A stretch of DNA of 64,000 bases from JBCDKH01 sp964388485 (GTDB taxonomy: Bacteria > Planctomycetota > Phycisphaerae > Tepidisphaerales > Tepidisphaeraceae): positions 62,001-126,000 of the forward strand of contig CAYMAS010000001.1 in the NCBI GenBank assembly GCA_964388485.1, read 5' to 3'. Of the stretch, positions 26,563 to 35,108 are shown piece after piece (the stretch's first letter is position 1; every line of letters begins with the position of its first letter). The notes beneath the pieces were generated by a model that was not told the origin of the DNA, did not search any database, and saw only the letters and a list, made by a program, of their open reading frames with translations. The position numbers were made by a program, and so were the translations under genes.

Positions 26563-27333
26563 ATGAGCGACGCCAACGCCCTTGCCCAAGAGACGCCGCC
26601 CGACCTGAGCATCATCGTTCCCGCACTCGACGAGGCGGACAACGTCGGGCCGCTCGTCGCGGAAATCCAGGCGGCGATGGAGGGGCGCGTCGCTCGCTAC
26701 GAGCTCATCGTCGTCGACGACGGCAGCACCGACGGCACGAGCGACCGACTCGCCGAGCTGGCGACGACGCATCCGTGGATTCGCGTGCTGAGGCGACTCA
26801 AGGCACAGGGGCAAAGTAGCGCGATGCGGGCCGGCATCCTCGCCGCCCGCGGCAGGGCAGTTGGCATGCTCGACGCGGACCTGCAGAACGACCCCAAGGA
26901 CCTGCCGGACATGCTCGACCGCCTCGATCGCGAGGGCGTGGATCTGGTGCAAGGCGATCGCTCCCGCAACCGGCAGGACAGTTTCGCCAAGCGCCAGGCG
27001 AGCGTGGTGGGGCGGACCTTTCGTCGGATGGTCCTCGGCGACCGCGTTCGCGACACCGGCTGCAGTGCCCGGGTCATGCGGGCGGACATCGCCAAGCGAC
27101 TGCCGCTGGAATTCAAAGGCATGCACCGATTTATCCCGGCCTTCTCGTCACGCCTCGGGGCGAAGGTGGTGGAGCACGAGGTCACGCACCGACCTCGGGC
27201 CGCGGGCGAGACCAAGTACGGCGTCGGGGTCCTGACCCGAGGGGCGGCGGGGTTGATGGACCTCTTCGCCGTCCGCTGGATGGGCAAACGCCTCCGCGAG
27301 ATCCAGGCGGACGAGGTGGACTTGCGTCGCTAG
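26563..27333 (+). CDS. Family 2 glycosyltransferase, DPM1-like
   Basis: A 256-residue GT-A-fold enzyme likely to transfer a sugar from a nucleotide donor to polyprenyl phosphate. It shows 'LSIIVPALDEADNVGPLVAE', 'LIVVDDGSTDGTSD', the metal-binding 'GMLDADLQNDPKDLPDML' and 'GDRVRDTGCSARVMRAD'. The C-terminus is 'ETKYGVGVLTRGAAGLMDLFAVRWM', close to dolichol-phosphate-mannose synthases without C-terminal membrane helices. It runs toward, and stops 30 bases before, the GtrA-fusion gene on the other strand. It may supply lipid-linked sugar to the neighbouring polytopic proteins. Confidence 0.88.
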   Translation: MSDANALAQETPPDLSIIVPALDEADNVGPLVAEIQAAMEGRVARYELIVVDDGSTDGTSDRLAELATTHPWIRVLRRLKAQGQSSAMRAGILAARGRAVGMLDADLQNDPKDLPDMLDRLDREGVDLVQGDRSRNRQDSFAKRQASVVGRTFRRMVLGDRVRDTGCSARVMRADIAKRLPLEFKGMHRFIPAFSSRLGAKVVEHEVTHRPRAAGETKYGVGVLTRGAAGLMDLFAVRWMGKRLREIQADEVDLRR

Positions 27334-27363
27334 TTCCAACGCCTCCGCGAGTGCCTTGGAAAG

Positions 27364-29514
27364 TCACGGATCCAGACGCCACGGCTTGAAGTCGGGCGGG
27401 ATCGCATCAAGCGGGTCGACGTCCGGCAGGTCGATGAACGGCGGCACCTCGGCAGGCGGGACGCCGGGCATCGTTGGGCCGTCGCCGACGCGAATGGCTC
27501 GCACATTGCCACGCCACCACAGGATCCGATCCTTCGGCGGCTCGTACATCGCCGGCGGCTCGCCACCATTGCGCAGGATTGCCTCGTAGGCCATCGTCCG
27601 CATCGGTTCGTCCTTCGGCAGCACCTTCAGCGCGTCGCCGACCCAGTAAAACACGCGGACGTCGAACTCGCGGGCGATCTCGTCGATCTCGTCCCAGCTC
27701 GCCGCATAGTACATGTCGACGCTCGCCCGTACCCGCGGCACCATCACCTCGCGATAGAACGTCGGATAGTACCCTAGCAGCGTCTCACGATTGGCCAGCA
27801 CAGGCCGACCGGTGCGAAAGGCGAGGAAGTCCGTGTTCCGGTGCCCGACGAGGCCCGCGATCATCGTGTCGGGCGGAAGCGTGCGGAGGTAGTCGATCGT
27901 CAGCCGAGGGCCGGAGGCTTCGCCCCGGTTGAAGACCACAGGCACCGTGGTGACGACGCAGTAGGCGATGAGGACGATGGTGCCGGCGATACCGAGCTGG
28001 TGAAGCGTCTGCACCGACCAAGAGAGGCTCCGCCAGATCCGTAGAACCGCGTGAGGCAGCGTCGTCGCGATGACCAGCGCCCACGCCAGCGGCACGGTCT
28101 GGGCGACGTGACGGTTCGGCAGGTAGAGGTGAAACAGCAGAGCGTGGGCGAGCAGGAAGAGCACCAGCGACCCGCCGAGTGTGACCCACGCGACCATCGG
28201 CACGCGGCGGATACCGGCCAAACTGATGCTGAAGCCCGCCAGCAGGATCCCTGCCGCCACTGTCAGCGGCGACAGTCGCAGGCCCGTTCGGTGGTGCGTG
28301 AACCAGAAGTGGATCGGGTCATCAACCCAGAACCGGTTGCGTCCCTCAGGCCCGAAGATGCTCATCGTGCGGGCCTCGGCCAGACTGACGGTCGAGCCGT
28401 AGGCCTCGGGCACCTCGCGGATGACGAGCACCAGCAGCAGTCCGTTGACGGCACCCGCAGCACCGAGATACCAGCGTGGCGGCAGCCGACGGTCGCGAAT
28501 GACACGGATGACCTCGTAAACGAGCCCGATAAACCCGCCGGTGGCGACGAAGATCGGGTAGATCAGTCCGGCGATGATGTAGACCGAGCCCAGCAGCAGC
28601 ATGTTCCGCCGGTGCAGGGCGAGCATCAGCATCACCGTCAGCGGCACGGCGAAGCTGCGCTGCAGCATCGACGTCGGCAGCAGGTCGCTCATCCGCGATA
28701 GCACGAAGACGCACGGGATCATGAAGAGCCCCGCCCAGATGCCAGCCAAGCCGTCGCCGGTGGCGCGGCCGAGGCGGTAGAGCAGCCAACAGGTAAGCCA
28801 GAACAGCAGGATTGCCCCGACCTCGAGCGTCTGCTGAAGATCGCCGAGCGGCGCGAGCACCGTCAGCAGCCATCGCCACGCGGGCGGGCTGGCGGTTTCG
28901 GCGTAAAAGCGGGCAATGGGATCGAGGGCCAGCAGCTGAGCGCCCCACGCCTGCTGTGCCCACGTCGCGTGCTGGACGATGTCGTACTCGAACTGCCAGT
29001 CCCTTAGAAGCGAGTAGAGGCTGTACTTGAAGCTGAGGGCACCGGTCAGCACAGCCGCGAGCAGCGGCAGGAGCCGATGCGCCGGCTGCGAGGTCGATGT
29101 TGCCCCGGTCTTGAAGACGCGACCGTTGAAGACAAAGAACTTAAGCAGCGTCGCGACGATGCTGATGCCGATCACTGCCGCAGTCGCAGGCACCTGCAGC
29201 CGCGACATGAGCAGCAGGAGCATCCCGTACTCCGTCACCCGGAACGAGACGGCGGCGACGAGATACTCGAGAACCTGTCGTCCCGCGGGTCGCTTCTCGT
29301 CCGTCTTGAAGACCCAGAAGCGGAACAGGAAGAAGTTGACGACGAAGACCAGGAGAAGCGACACCGCGTAGGCGATCTCGTACCGGACGTTCAGCAGGTC
29401 GTGCAGGAGCGAGAACCCGCCGACGTTGAGGACGAAGCTGATGCCACTGACGCCGCCGAAGCGGAGCAGCTTGGTCAGCAGCGGCGGGCTGGCGGTGGTG
29501 GTCGGCGGGGTCAT
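27364..29514 (-). CDS. GtrA flippase domain fused to a GT-C-like polytopic protein
   Basis: The 716-residue protein has an N-terminal four-helix GtrA domain (residues ~12-140: 'RFGGVSGISFVLNVGGFSLL', 'VVNFFLFRFWVFKT', 'LLKFFVFNGRVFKTG'). It is joined to a ~575-residue region homologous to the whole protein at 22.1 kb, with 'DIVQHATWAQQAWG', 'PLGDLQQTLEV', 'FGPEGR', 'FHLYLPNRH' and a soluble C-terminal domain. GtrA proteins are thought to flip polyprenyl-phosphate sugars. The fused part may be the acceptor transferase, like GtrC. The gene lies 46 bases after a GtrB-like GT2 gene in the same operon. Confidence 0.8.
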   Translation of the reverse strand: MTPPTTTASPPLLTKLLRFGGVSGISFVLNVGGFSLLHDLLNVRYEIAYAVSLLLVFVVNFFLFRFWVFKTDEKRPAGRQVLEYLVAAVSFRVTEYGMLLLLMSRLQVPATAAVIGISIVATLLKFFVFNGRVFKTGATSTSQPAHRLLPLLAAVLTGALSFKYSLYSLLRDWQFEYDIVQHATWAQQAWGAQLLALDPIARFYAETASPPAWRWLLTVLAPLGDLQQTLEVGAILLFWLTCWLLYRLGRATGDGLAGIWAGLFMIPCVFVLSRMSDLLPTSMLQRSFAVPLTVMLMLALHRRNMLLLGSVYIIAGLIYPIFVATGGFIGLVYEVIRVIRDRRLPPRWYLGAAGAVNGLLLVLVIREVPEAYGSTVSLAEARTMSIFGPEGRNRFWVDDPIHFWFTHHRTGLRLSPLTVAAGILLAGFSISLAGIRRVPMVAWVTLGGSLVLFLLAHALLFHLYLPNRHVAQTVPLAWALVIATTLPHAVLRIWRSLSWSVQTLHQLGIAGTIVLIAYCVVTTVPVVFNRGEASGPRLTIDYLRTLPPDTMIAGLVGHRNTDFLAFRTGRPVLANRETLLGYYPTFYREVMVPRVRASVDMYYAASWDEIDEIAREFDVRVFYWVGDALKVLPKDEPMRTMAYEAILRNGGEPPAMYEPPKDRILWWRGNVRAIRVGDGPTMPGVPPAEVPPFIDLPDVDPLDAIPPDFKPWRLDP

Positions 29515-29560
29515 GGAGCGTCTTGTCCGATCATCGGCATTTGACGCTGACGCATCAGGC

Positions 29561-30454
29561 TCAGGCCGGACCCTGCTTGCGGATCATGTCCGCCAGCAAC
29601 GCGAACATGATGACGTTCAGAGCGGCGATGAAGAGTAACACCGTCTTGTCCGTCAAGTTCTGCAGCTTGAACACGTCGAACCCGAGGCTCACCAAGGCAG
29701 CGAGGCCGACCACCAGGAAGATCGGCAGGAAGACCCGCAGCGGGGCGAAGTACATGCCCGTCCGCGTGATGAGCTGCACGAACCGGAGCGTGTCGCGGAT
29801 CGGCTTGATCTTGCTGTTGCCGATTCGAGCGGAATAGCCGATCGGCACGTAGATGACGTGCAACCGGCTCGAGAGCATGCAGATCGAGATCGTAGTCGTG
29901 AAGCTGAACGTGTCCGGCAACAGCTTGAAGAACCGCAGGACGCTCTCCCGCTTGAAGACCCGCATCCCGCTGTTGATGTCCGGGATCCGCTGGCCGCTGA
30001 GCCAGCTAGCCCAGCGGACCAGGAAAACCTTGGGAATCTTACGGATTAACGGGTACGTCACCTCCTCCTTGATCGTCCGGGCCCCGACGATCATGTCCGC
30101 CTGCTCCTTGCGGGCCAGATCCACGAGCTCGGGCAGCCGTTCGTTGGGATAGGTGCCGTCCGCGTCGGTGATGCCGACGAAGGGCGTCGTCGCCCGGCTG
30201 ATGCCGGTCTTGAGAGCAGCGCCGTAGCCACGGTTGCGGTCATGATTGACGACGACGAGGTCCGGAAACTCGGTCTGCAACGTGGTCAACAAGTCCCCCG
30301 TGCCGTCGCTGGAGCCATCGTTGACCACGATCAGGCGGGCCTGGCCGGCTATGGCCGCCAGGTGCTTCGTGAGCGTCTCCACGGTCTCGCGGATGGCGTC
30401 CTTCTCGTTGTACGCGGGAACGACGAGCGTGAAGTCGCTGGGCTCACTGGGCAT
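29561..30454 (-). CDS. Family 2 glycosyltransferase with two C-terminal helices (GtrB/DPM-like)
   Basis: A 297-residue polyprenyl-phosphate glycosyltransferase candidate. 'FTLVVPAYNEKDAIRETVET' starts the GT2 domain, and 'LIVVNDGSSDGTGDLL', 'GYGAALKTGISRATTPFVGI' and 'TDADGTYPNERLPELVDLA' (DXD) follow. 'RIPDINSGMRVFKRES' precedes two C-terminal membrane helices ('FLPIFLVVGLAALVSLGF', 'VLLFIAALNVIMFALLADMI'), the form seen in GtrB and ArnC. The start is the ATG at 30454; the frame is open to 31321 without homology. It leads the operon with the GtrA fusion. Confidence 0.88.
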   Translation of the reverse strand: MPSEPSDFTLVVPAYNEKDAIRETVETLTKHLAAIAGQARLIVVNDGSSDGTGDLLTTLQTEFPDLVVVNHDRNRGYGAALKTGISRATTPFVGITDADGTYPNERLPELVDLARKEQADMIVGARTIKEEVTYPLIRKIPKVFLVRWASWLSGQRIPDINSGMRVFKRESVLRFFKLLPDTFSFTTTISICMLSSRLHVIYVPIGYSARIGNSKIKPIRDTLRFVQLITRTGMYFAPLRVFLPIFLVVGLAALVSLGFDVFKLQNLTDKTVLLFIAALNVIMFALLADMIRKQGPA

Positions 30455-30499
30455 GCGGCCGAGGGTAGGACCGGGCGACGGGCGAGGTACGCTGGATCC

Positions 30500-31444
30500 A
30501 TGCCGAAGCTCAGAGTGCACCTGGTTGACCCGCCTGAGGACGCGGAGATGACGCGACTCCAGGAGCTGACGCCGGATGTCGACTGGACACAAAACGTTGC
30601 CGAAGCAGAGGTTATCGTCGGCGGCTCGCCCGACCTTGTAGACGCCGCCACCAACCTGCGGCACTTCGTCCTGCCTTGGGCGGGCGTGAGCGACCGGCTG
30701 CTCGAGACGATTCGTGGACGCGAAGGCGTCACGCTGCACAACCTTCACGACAATGCTCCAGCCACCGCGGAGCACGCAATCGCCTTGCTCCTCGCCGCCT
30801 GCAGGTGGTTGCCAGGCATGGACTTGAAGATGCGGCAGGGGCATTGGCCAGGCCGCAACGGACCCTCCGACGCGGTCGAGAGGATGATCGTGCTCCAGAA
30901 CAAGTCGGCCGTGCTTCTCGGCTACGGCGAGATCGGCCGACGCGTCGGCCGGGTGCTGGAGGCGATGGACGTAACCATATGCCCAATAACGCGTAACGGC
31001 CGAAATGGGACCAAGCCGGTCGACCAGATCGACGACGTCCTGCCGCAAGCGGAGCTGCTTGTCTGCAGCCTTCCTGCGACTCCGGCGACGCGTGAGCTGC
31101 TCGACCAGCGCCGCCTCGACCTCCTGCCCAACGGTGCTGTGGTCGTCAATGTCGGCCGAGGTGGCGTTTTCAAGGAAAAGGCGCTGTTTTCCTCCGTGAG
31201 GTCCCGCCGAATTGCGATGGCGGGGCTGGACGTCTGGTGGACCTACCCGCACCAGGACCCCGACACCCGTGGCGGGGAGATGCCTTGGCACGAGCTCGAT
31301 AACGTGGTCATGACACCCCACGTCGCCGCGGCTCCATCGAGCCCTGACCGGAAACGCCGGCGGGCCGAAGCTCTTGCTGAGCTGCTACTTGCGTTGGCCC
31401 GCGGCGAGCTGCCGAGTCGCGTCGACCTCGACGCCGGCTACTGA
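30500..31444 (+). CDS. D-isomer-specific 2-hydroxyacid dehydrogenase family protein
   Basis: The 314-residue NAD-dependent dehydrogenase has the Rossmann motif 'VLLGYGEIGRRVGRVLEAMD' and 'VCSLPATPATRELLDQRRLD'. The substrate-binding Arg is in 'VVNVGRGGVF', and the proton-relay His in 'NVVMTPHVAAAPSSPDRK'. The N-terminal half ('LHNLHDNAPATAEHAIALLL') fits the catalytic domain of the family. The substrate is not predictable. The ATG at 30500 follows a longer frame beginning at 30242 that overlaps the GT2 gene. The 3' end overlaps the ROK gene by seven bases, convergently. Confidence 0.87.
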   Translation: MPKLRVHLVDPPEDAEMTRLQELTPDVDWTQNVAEAEVIVGGSPDLVDAATNLRHFVLPWAGVSDRLLETIRGREGVTLHNLHDNAPATAEHAIALLLAACRWLPGMDLKMRQGHWPGRNGPSDAVERMIVLQNKSAVLLGYGEIGRRVGRVLEAMDVTICPITRNGRNGTKPVDQIDDVLPQAELLVCSLPATPATRELLDQRRLDLLPNGAVVVNVGRGGVFKEKALFSSVRSRRIAMAGLDVWWTYPHQDPDTRGGEMPWHELDNVVMTPHVAAAPSSPDRKRRRAEALAELLLALARGELPSRVDLDAGY

Positions 31445-32259
31445 TTTGCCTCCGCCAGCCTCGCGGCTCCGCGGGCGGCGTGGAAGGTGTCGGTCGCGAA
31501 GGTCAGCTCCCACCCAGGCCGGCTAAGGCCGGTCAGCTGGTGCTGCGTCGAAACCTGCAAATCTTCCTTAAGATGACGCATTCCTAACGCCACGCCACCC
31601 AGCAGGGCGATACGGTCCGGGCGGTACAGGGCGTGTCCAATCCGCAGCAGCCGCACCAGGGCCCGCACCGGCTCGTCCTCGACCGTCAGCCGGCCTAAGT
31701 CTTTCCCAGACAATGCCTCACGACCCAGATACGCCTCGGCCCCGCCCGCTCCGCCGTCGGGTCCGACCGGCGGATCGTCCGTTAGCGACACGTCCACCTG
31801 CCCCAGATGTCCCGGCGAGTCGCCGTTGACCCGTAGCACCCGCCCAAGTCGTTGCCCGTCATCGACATCCAGCACCGCCGCTCCCACGCCCGTGCCAAGG
31901 CTGATCGCCAGGAGACGCCCACGCTGCTTCATCCCCGCCGCCACATCCGTCGCCGCGGCGACGGCGTCGCTTGCCACGACCTTTAAGAATTTGTCAGTCA
32001 ACGACTTGAGCAAGACACCCGTCAGCCCCGGCAGGTTCGCCGACTGCACGATCCGCGATCGGTCCTCGTCCAACACCCCCGGCACCGCCAGTCCGACCGC
32101 CTGCGCATCCCATTGGCCCACAACCTCTTGCACCGCCGCTCGCAACCTGGCCGGGCTCGGGTGTTCGTACGGCTGGCTGATTCGCTGTTGAAGTTCCTCG
32201 TCTCGCCAAAGCACGCCCTTGACGCGGGAGCCGCCGATGTCCAGCCCGATGACGCTCAT
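31438..32259 (-). CDS. ROK family sugar kinase-like protein
   Basis: A 273-residue actin-fold kinase-like protein with 'VIGLDIGGSRVKGVLW' (phosphate-binding), 'VGLAVPGVLDEDRSRI', 'LLAISLGTGVGAAVLD' and 'RIALLGGVALGM'. It would phosphorylate a hexose or act as a sugar sensor. The place where ROK proteins normally carry a zinc-binding Cys cluster ('GH...CxCGxxGCxEAY') reads 'PGHLGQVDV' and then 'GPDGGAGGAEAYLG', with no cysteine. The family is clear but the zinc site is lost. No helix-turn-helix domain is present, so it is a kinase-type member rather than a repressor. Confidence 0.82.
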   Translation of the reverse strand: MSVIGLDIGGSRVKGVLWRDEELQQRISQPYEHPSPARLRAAVQEVVGQWDAQAVGLAVPGVLDEDRSRIVQSANLPGLTGVLLKSLTDKFLKVVASDAVAAATDVAAGMKQRGRLLAISLGTGVGAAVLDVDDGQRLGRVLRVNGDSPGHLGQVDVSLTDDPPVGPDGGAGGAEAYLGREALSGKDLGRLTVEDEPVRALVRLLRIGHALYRPDRIALLGGVALGMRHLKEDLQVSTQHQLTGLSRPGWELTFATDTFHAARGAARLAEANQ

Positions 32260-32492
32260 CCGCCGACGCTACGGCATCCATCGCCGGCGGCGGTCGATGG
32301 CGTGCGGGTTCTGGTCGTCGGCGTCCCCTGGAGGTGACGGTTCTGTCCAGATTCTGGTCGCCGCGCTACACAGGGCGTGCTGTTTCCGGTCGGACTCGTC
32401 GGCACCGGCTTTTCGACCGTCAGCCGAATCAGCGAGCTCTGAAAGCGGACGATCGCGCCACGAAACGACACGTCTCATCGACGGCGATCGAA

Positions 32493-34913
32493 TCAATAGA
32501 AGCGTCGCTGCTCGACGAACTCGATCGTGAGATTTTCGTCTTCGTCGGCGAAGAGCGTGTCGAACCCGCCGCCGCCGAGCACGGTGTCGCCAACGAGAGC
32601 GCCGCCGGGATCGAAGAGGTCGAAGTCGATGCCGCCGTCGAGCAGATCGTTGCCGGCTCCGCCTTCGAGCGTGTCCTTGCCGTCGTTGCCGCGGAGCGTG
32701 TCGTCGCCGTCGTTGCCGATGAAGTAGTTGCGACCCTCATCGCCGAGGAAGGTGTCGTCGCCCGATCCGCCGATGGCGTATTCGATGGAGGTCAGCACGT
32801 CGACCTCGCCCGCCTCGCCGGCTTCGAGGTCGTCGGCCAGGTCGACCGTTACGTCGTTCGTCCGGTCTTCGTAAAGGATCGTGTCGGCCCCGTCGTTGCC
32901 CCGGAGCACGTCGTCACCGAGGCCGCCATCGAGGGTGTCGTCGCCGTTGCCGCCGGTGAGGCTGTCGGTGCCGTTGCCGCCGGTGAGCAGGTCGTCGCCG
33001 CCGTTGCCGAAGATCGTGTCGTCGCCATCGCCGCCCTGGAGGAAGTCGGGACCGGCGGTGCCGTTGATGATGTCGTTGCCTGGGCCGGCGTTGATGACGA
33101 GGAAGCTGGTCGCGTCGCCTTCGTCGCCCAGGACGTTGATGATGTCGTTGCCGCCACCGGCGTCGAGGATGACTGCCGGGCCGCCGGACGTAATGGTGAT
33201 CGTGTCGTCGCCGTCGCCCAACTCGAGGAACACGGCTTCGGCGTCTGCGTCGAGCGTGATCGATTCACCGTTGATCGTCACCACGGGCAAGTCGTTGCTG
33301 TCGAGGGTGACGGCGATGCTGTCGCCGGTGTCGGTGATCAGGCCCGAGCCGCCGATGACGACACGTCCCGCCTGATCGCCGTCGGTTGCGACGGGATCGA
33401 CATCCGTAAGGGCCAGGGTGAACGTTTCGTCATAGCTCAAGCCGGCCGCATCGGTGACGCGGACCGTCACGTCCTCGCTTTCGTTCGTCTCGAAATCAAG
33501 CGGCTCCGCCACGCGGATCTCGCCGGTGTTCGTCACTTCGAACGGCGAAGGATCGCCGACGGCTTCGAAGGTGAAGGTGTCGCCTGGATCACCGTCGACG
33601 GCGGACAGGGTCGCGACCACGGTGCCGACGGAGGCGGTTTCGGCGACGGTGAGAGGGTCGCTCGTCGTCAGATCGGTGGGAGCGGCGATGAACTCGAAGC
33701 TGCCGGCATCGGGTTCGGCGTCGCGGGGAATGTTGCGTTGGTCGACGGCTGCGGCGTCGCGGCCGGCTCCGATGGCGAGGCTGCCGGCGGGCAACGGGAT
33801 GGTGAGCGTCGGCCCGCCGTTGTCGCTGAGGGTGCCGATGGCGACGGTCAGGGGCGAGGCGACGGTGCCGACGCGGTTGCCGTTGGTGTTGTCGGCAATG
33901 ACGTTGCCGTCGATGTTGACGCCTTTGTCGACGACGGAATCGCTGAAGTCGGTGTCGTCGAAGGTGGCGATAGCCGGCTCGCTGCCGACGTCGTTGTCGA
34001 CGACGAGGAGGCCGGCGAACGTCTTGTCGCCGACGGCTCCGCCGCCTGCCGGGCCCGACGTCAAGGCCCCTTGCCCGGCGTTCGATGTTGCGTCGTTGTT
34101 GGTGATCGTCAGGTCGAGCAACGTGACCGGCCCGTCGGTCGAGATGGCGATGGCGGGACCGGAGACGAAGTCGGCGGAAGCAGCGTTGTTGTCGATGGTG
34201 CTGTTGGCGATGGCGGCATTAAGCGTGCTGCCGTCGATGAAGACGCCTGCGCCTATTGCGATGCCGGTGCTCGAAGCGGCGATGAGCTGATTGTTCGCCA
34301 CGGTGGAGCCGGTCATGGTGAACGCGCCGGCTCCTGCGACGTAGATGCCGCCGCCGCCGGCATCGGTGGCCCCCGTATCACCGACGAAGTTGTTGCGGAC
34401 AATGGAGTCGATGATCGTCAGGTCCGTATCGCTCCAGATGCCGCCGCCATCCTCGGTAGCGGAACTGTCGCGGACGATCACGTTCTCGAGCGTCAGGCTG
34501 CCGTCGCGGGAGACGATGGCTCCGCCGATGCTGAGCGAGTTGCCATCGGCAATGGTCAGGTCGCGAATTGTCACGTCGCCGACGTTGTGGTCGAAGACGC
34601 GGCTGTTGCCGTCGCCGCTGAGGGTGAGTTGGTTGTTGCCCGGGCCGTTGATGGTCAGGTCGTCGCCGAGGTCGAGTTCCCCGCCGTTGAGGGTGATCGT
34701 GCCCGACAGGCCGGTCAGGTCGATGACGTCGGCCTCGCTGTTGGCGGCGGCGTCGGCAATAGCTTCCCGCAGTGACGTCACGCCGTCCCCGGCATCCACG
34801 ACGTCGACGAGCGTGTCGACCGCGAACGTCGCCAGCAGCCTTCGCGACTCAAGCGTCTCGACAGCAGCACGTCGTATGGATCGGGCGGGCGATGGGAGGG
34901 GAGCTTGCGGCAT
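32493..34913 (-). CDS. Secreted beta-helix/cadherin-like protein with RTX calcium repeats
   Basis: An 806-residue exported protein starting with 'AAVETLESRRLLATFAVDT', the planctomycete N-terminal motif. 'DGVTSLREAIADAAAN' follows, as in CSLREA-type parallel beta-helix surface proteins, and then Asn/Asp-rich repeats. A cadherin-like region has 'DGDPGDTFTFEAVGDPSPFE' and 'LDFETNESEDVTVRVTD'. Residues ~615-775 hold about ten RTX nonapeptide repeats (GGxGDDxx), which form calcium-binding rolls. Secretion route is unproven. The long plus-strand frame over the same DNA is its shadow. The gene is divergent from pstS. Confidence 0.85.
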   Translation of the reverse strand: MPQAPLPSPARSIRRAAVETLESRRLLATFAVDTLVDVVDAGDGVTSLREAIADAAANSEADVIDLTGLSGTITLNGGELDLGDDLTINGPGNNQLTLSGDGNSRVFDHNVGDVTIRDLTIADGNSLSIGGAIVSRDGSLTLENVIVRDSSATEDGGGIWSDTDLTIIDSIVRNNFVGDTGATDAGGGGIYVAGAGAFTMTGSTVANNQLIAASSTGIAIGAGVFIDGSTLNAAIANSTIDNNAASADFVSGPAIAISTDGPVTLLDLTITNNDATSNAGQGALTSGPAGGGAVGDKTFAGLLVVDNDVGSEPAIATFDDTDFSDSVVDKGVNIDGNVIADNTNGNRVGTVASPLTVAIGTLSDNGGPTLTIPLPAGSLAIGAGRDAAAVDQRNIPRDAEPDAGSFEFIAAPTDLTTSDPLTVAETASVGTVVATLSAVDGDPGDTFTFEAVGDPSPFEVTNTGEIRVAEPLDFETNESEDVTVRVTDAAGLSYDETFTLALTDVDPVATDGDQAGRVVIGGSGLITDTGDSIAVTLDSNDLPVVTINGESITLDADAEAVFLELGDGDDTITITSGGPAVILDAGGGNDIINVLGDEGDATSFLVINAGPGNDIINGTAGPDFLQGGDGDDTIFGNGGDDLLTGGNGTDSLTGGNGDDTLDGGLGDDVLRGNDGADTILYEDRTNDVTVDLADDLEAGEAGEVDVLTSIEYAIGGSGDDTFLGDEGRNYFIGNDGDDTLRGNDGKDTLEGGAGNDLLDGGIDFDLFDPGGALVGDTVLGGGGFDTLFADEDENLTIEFVEQRRFY

Positions 34914-35017
34914 GCGGGTGAGCGTAGTTATGGAGCGGCAAGAGTGGAACGGGTTGAAACGCGAGCGGAATGTGCCGTGACGCGGGTGGAAGGGGAGGTC
35001 GGCGACTGGTGCAGCGA

Positions 35018-35051
35018 CTTCACACAGACTTAACACGACTTCCGCTAGGTT
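35018..35051 (+). promoter_or_regulatory. Candidate Pho box and promoter of pstS
   Basis: Two heptamers, CTTCACA (35018-35024) and CTTAACA (35029-35035), repeat with exact 11-bp periodicity, as do the two halves of PhoB/PhoP/SphR boxes. TAGGTT at 35046-35051 lies 10 bases downstream, where the -10 element sits in activated pho promoters. The site is about 70 bases before the pstS start. The response regulator that would bind is not in the window. Confidence 0.6.
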
Positions 35052-35108
35052 TCGGCCGTTCGAGCCCCGAGCGGGGCCGCCTCGTTAGAACGAACAGGAA
35101 CCACCCCT

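Noticed and set aside
32334..34775. 813-codon open frame on the plus strand, rich in Val/Ala/Asp
   Set aside because: It is antisense to the RTX/cadherin-like gene, whose repeats, motifs and start are clear. High GC keeps the opposite frame free of stops.
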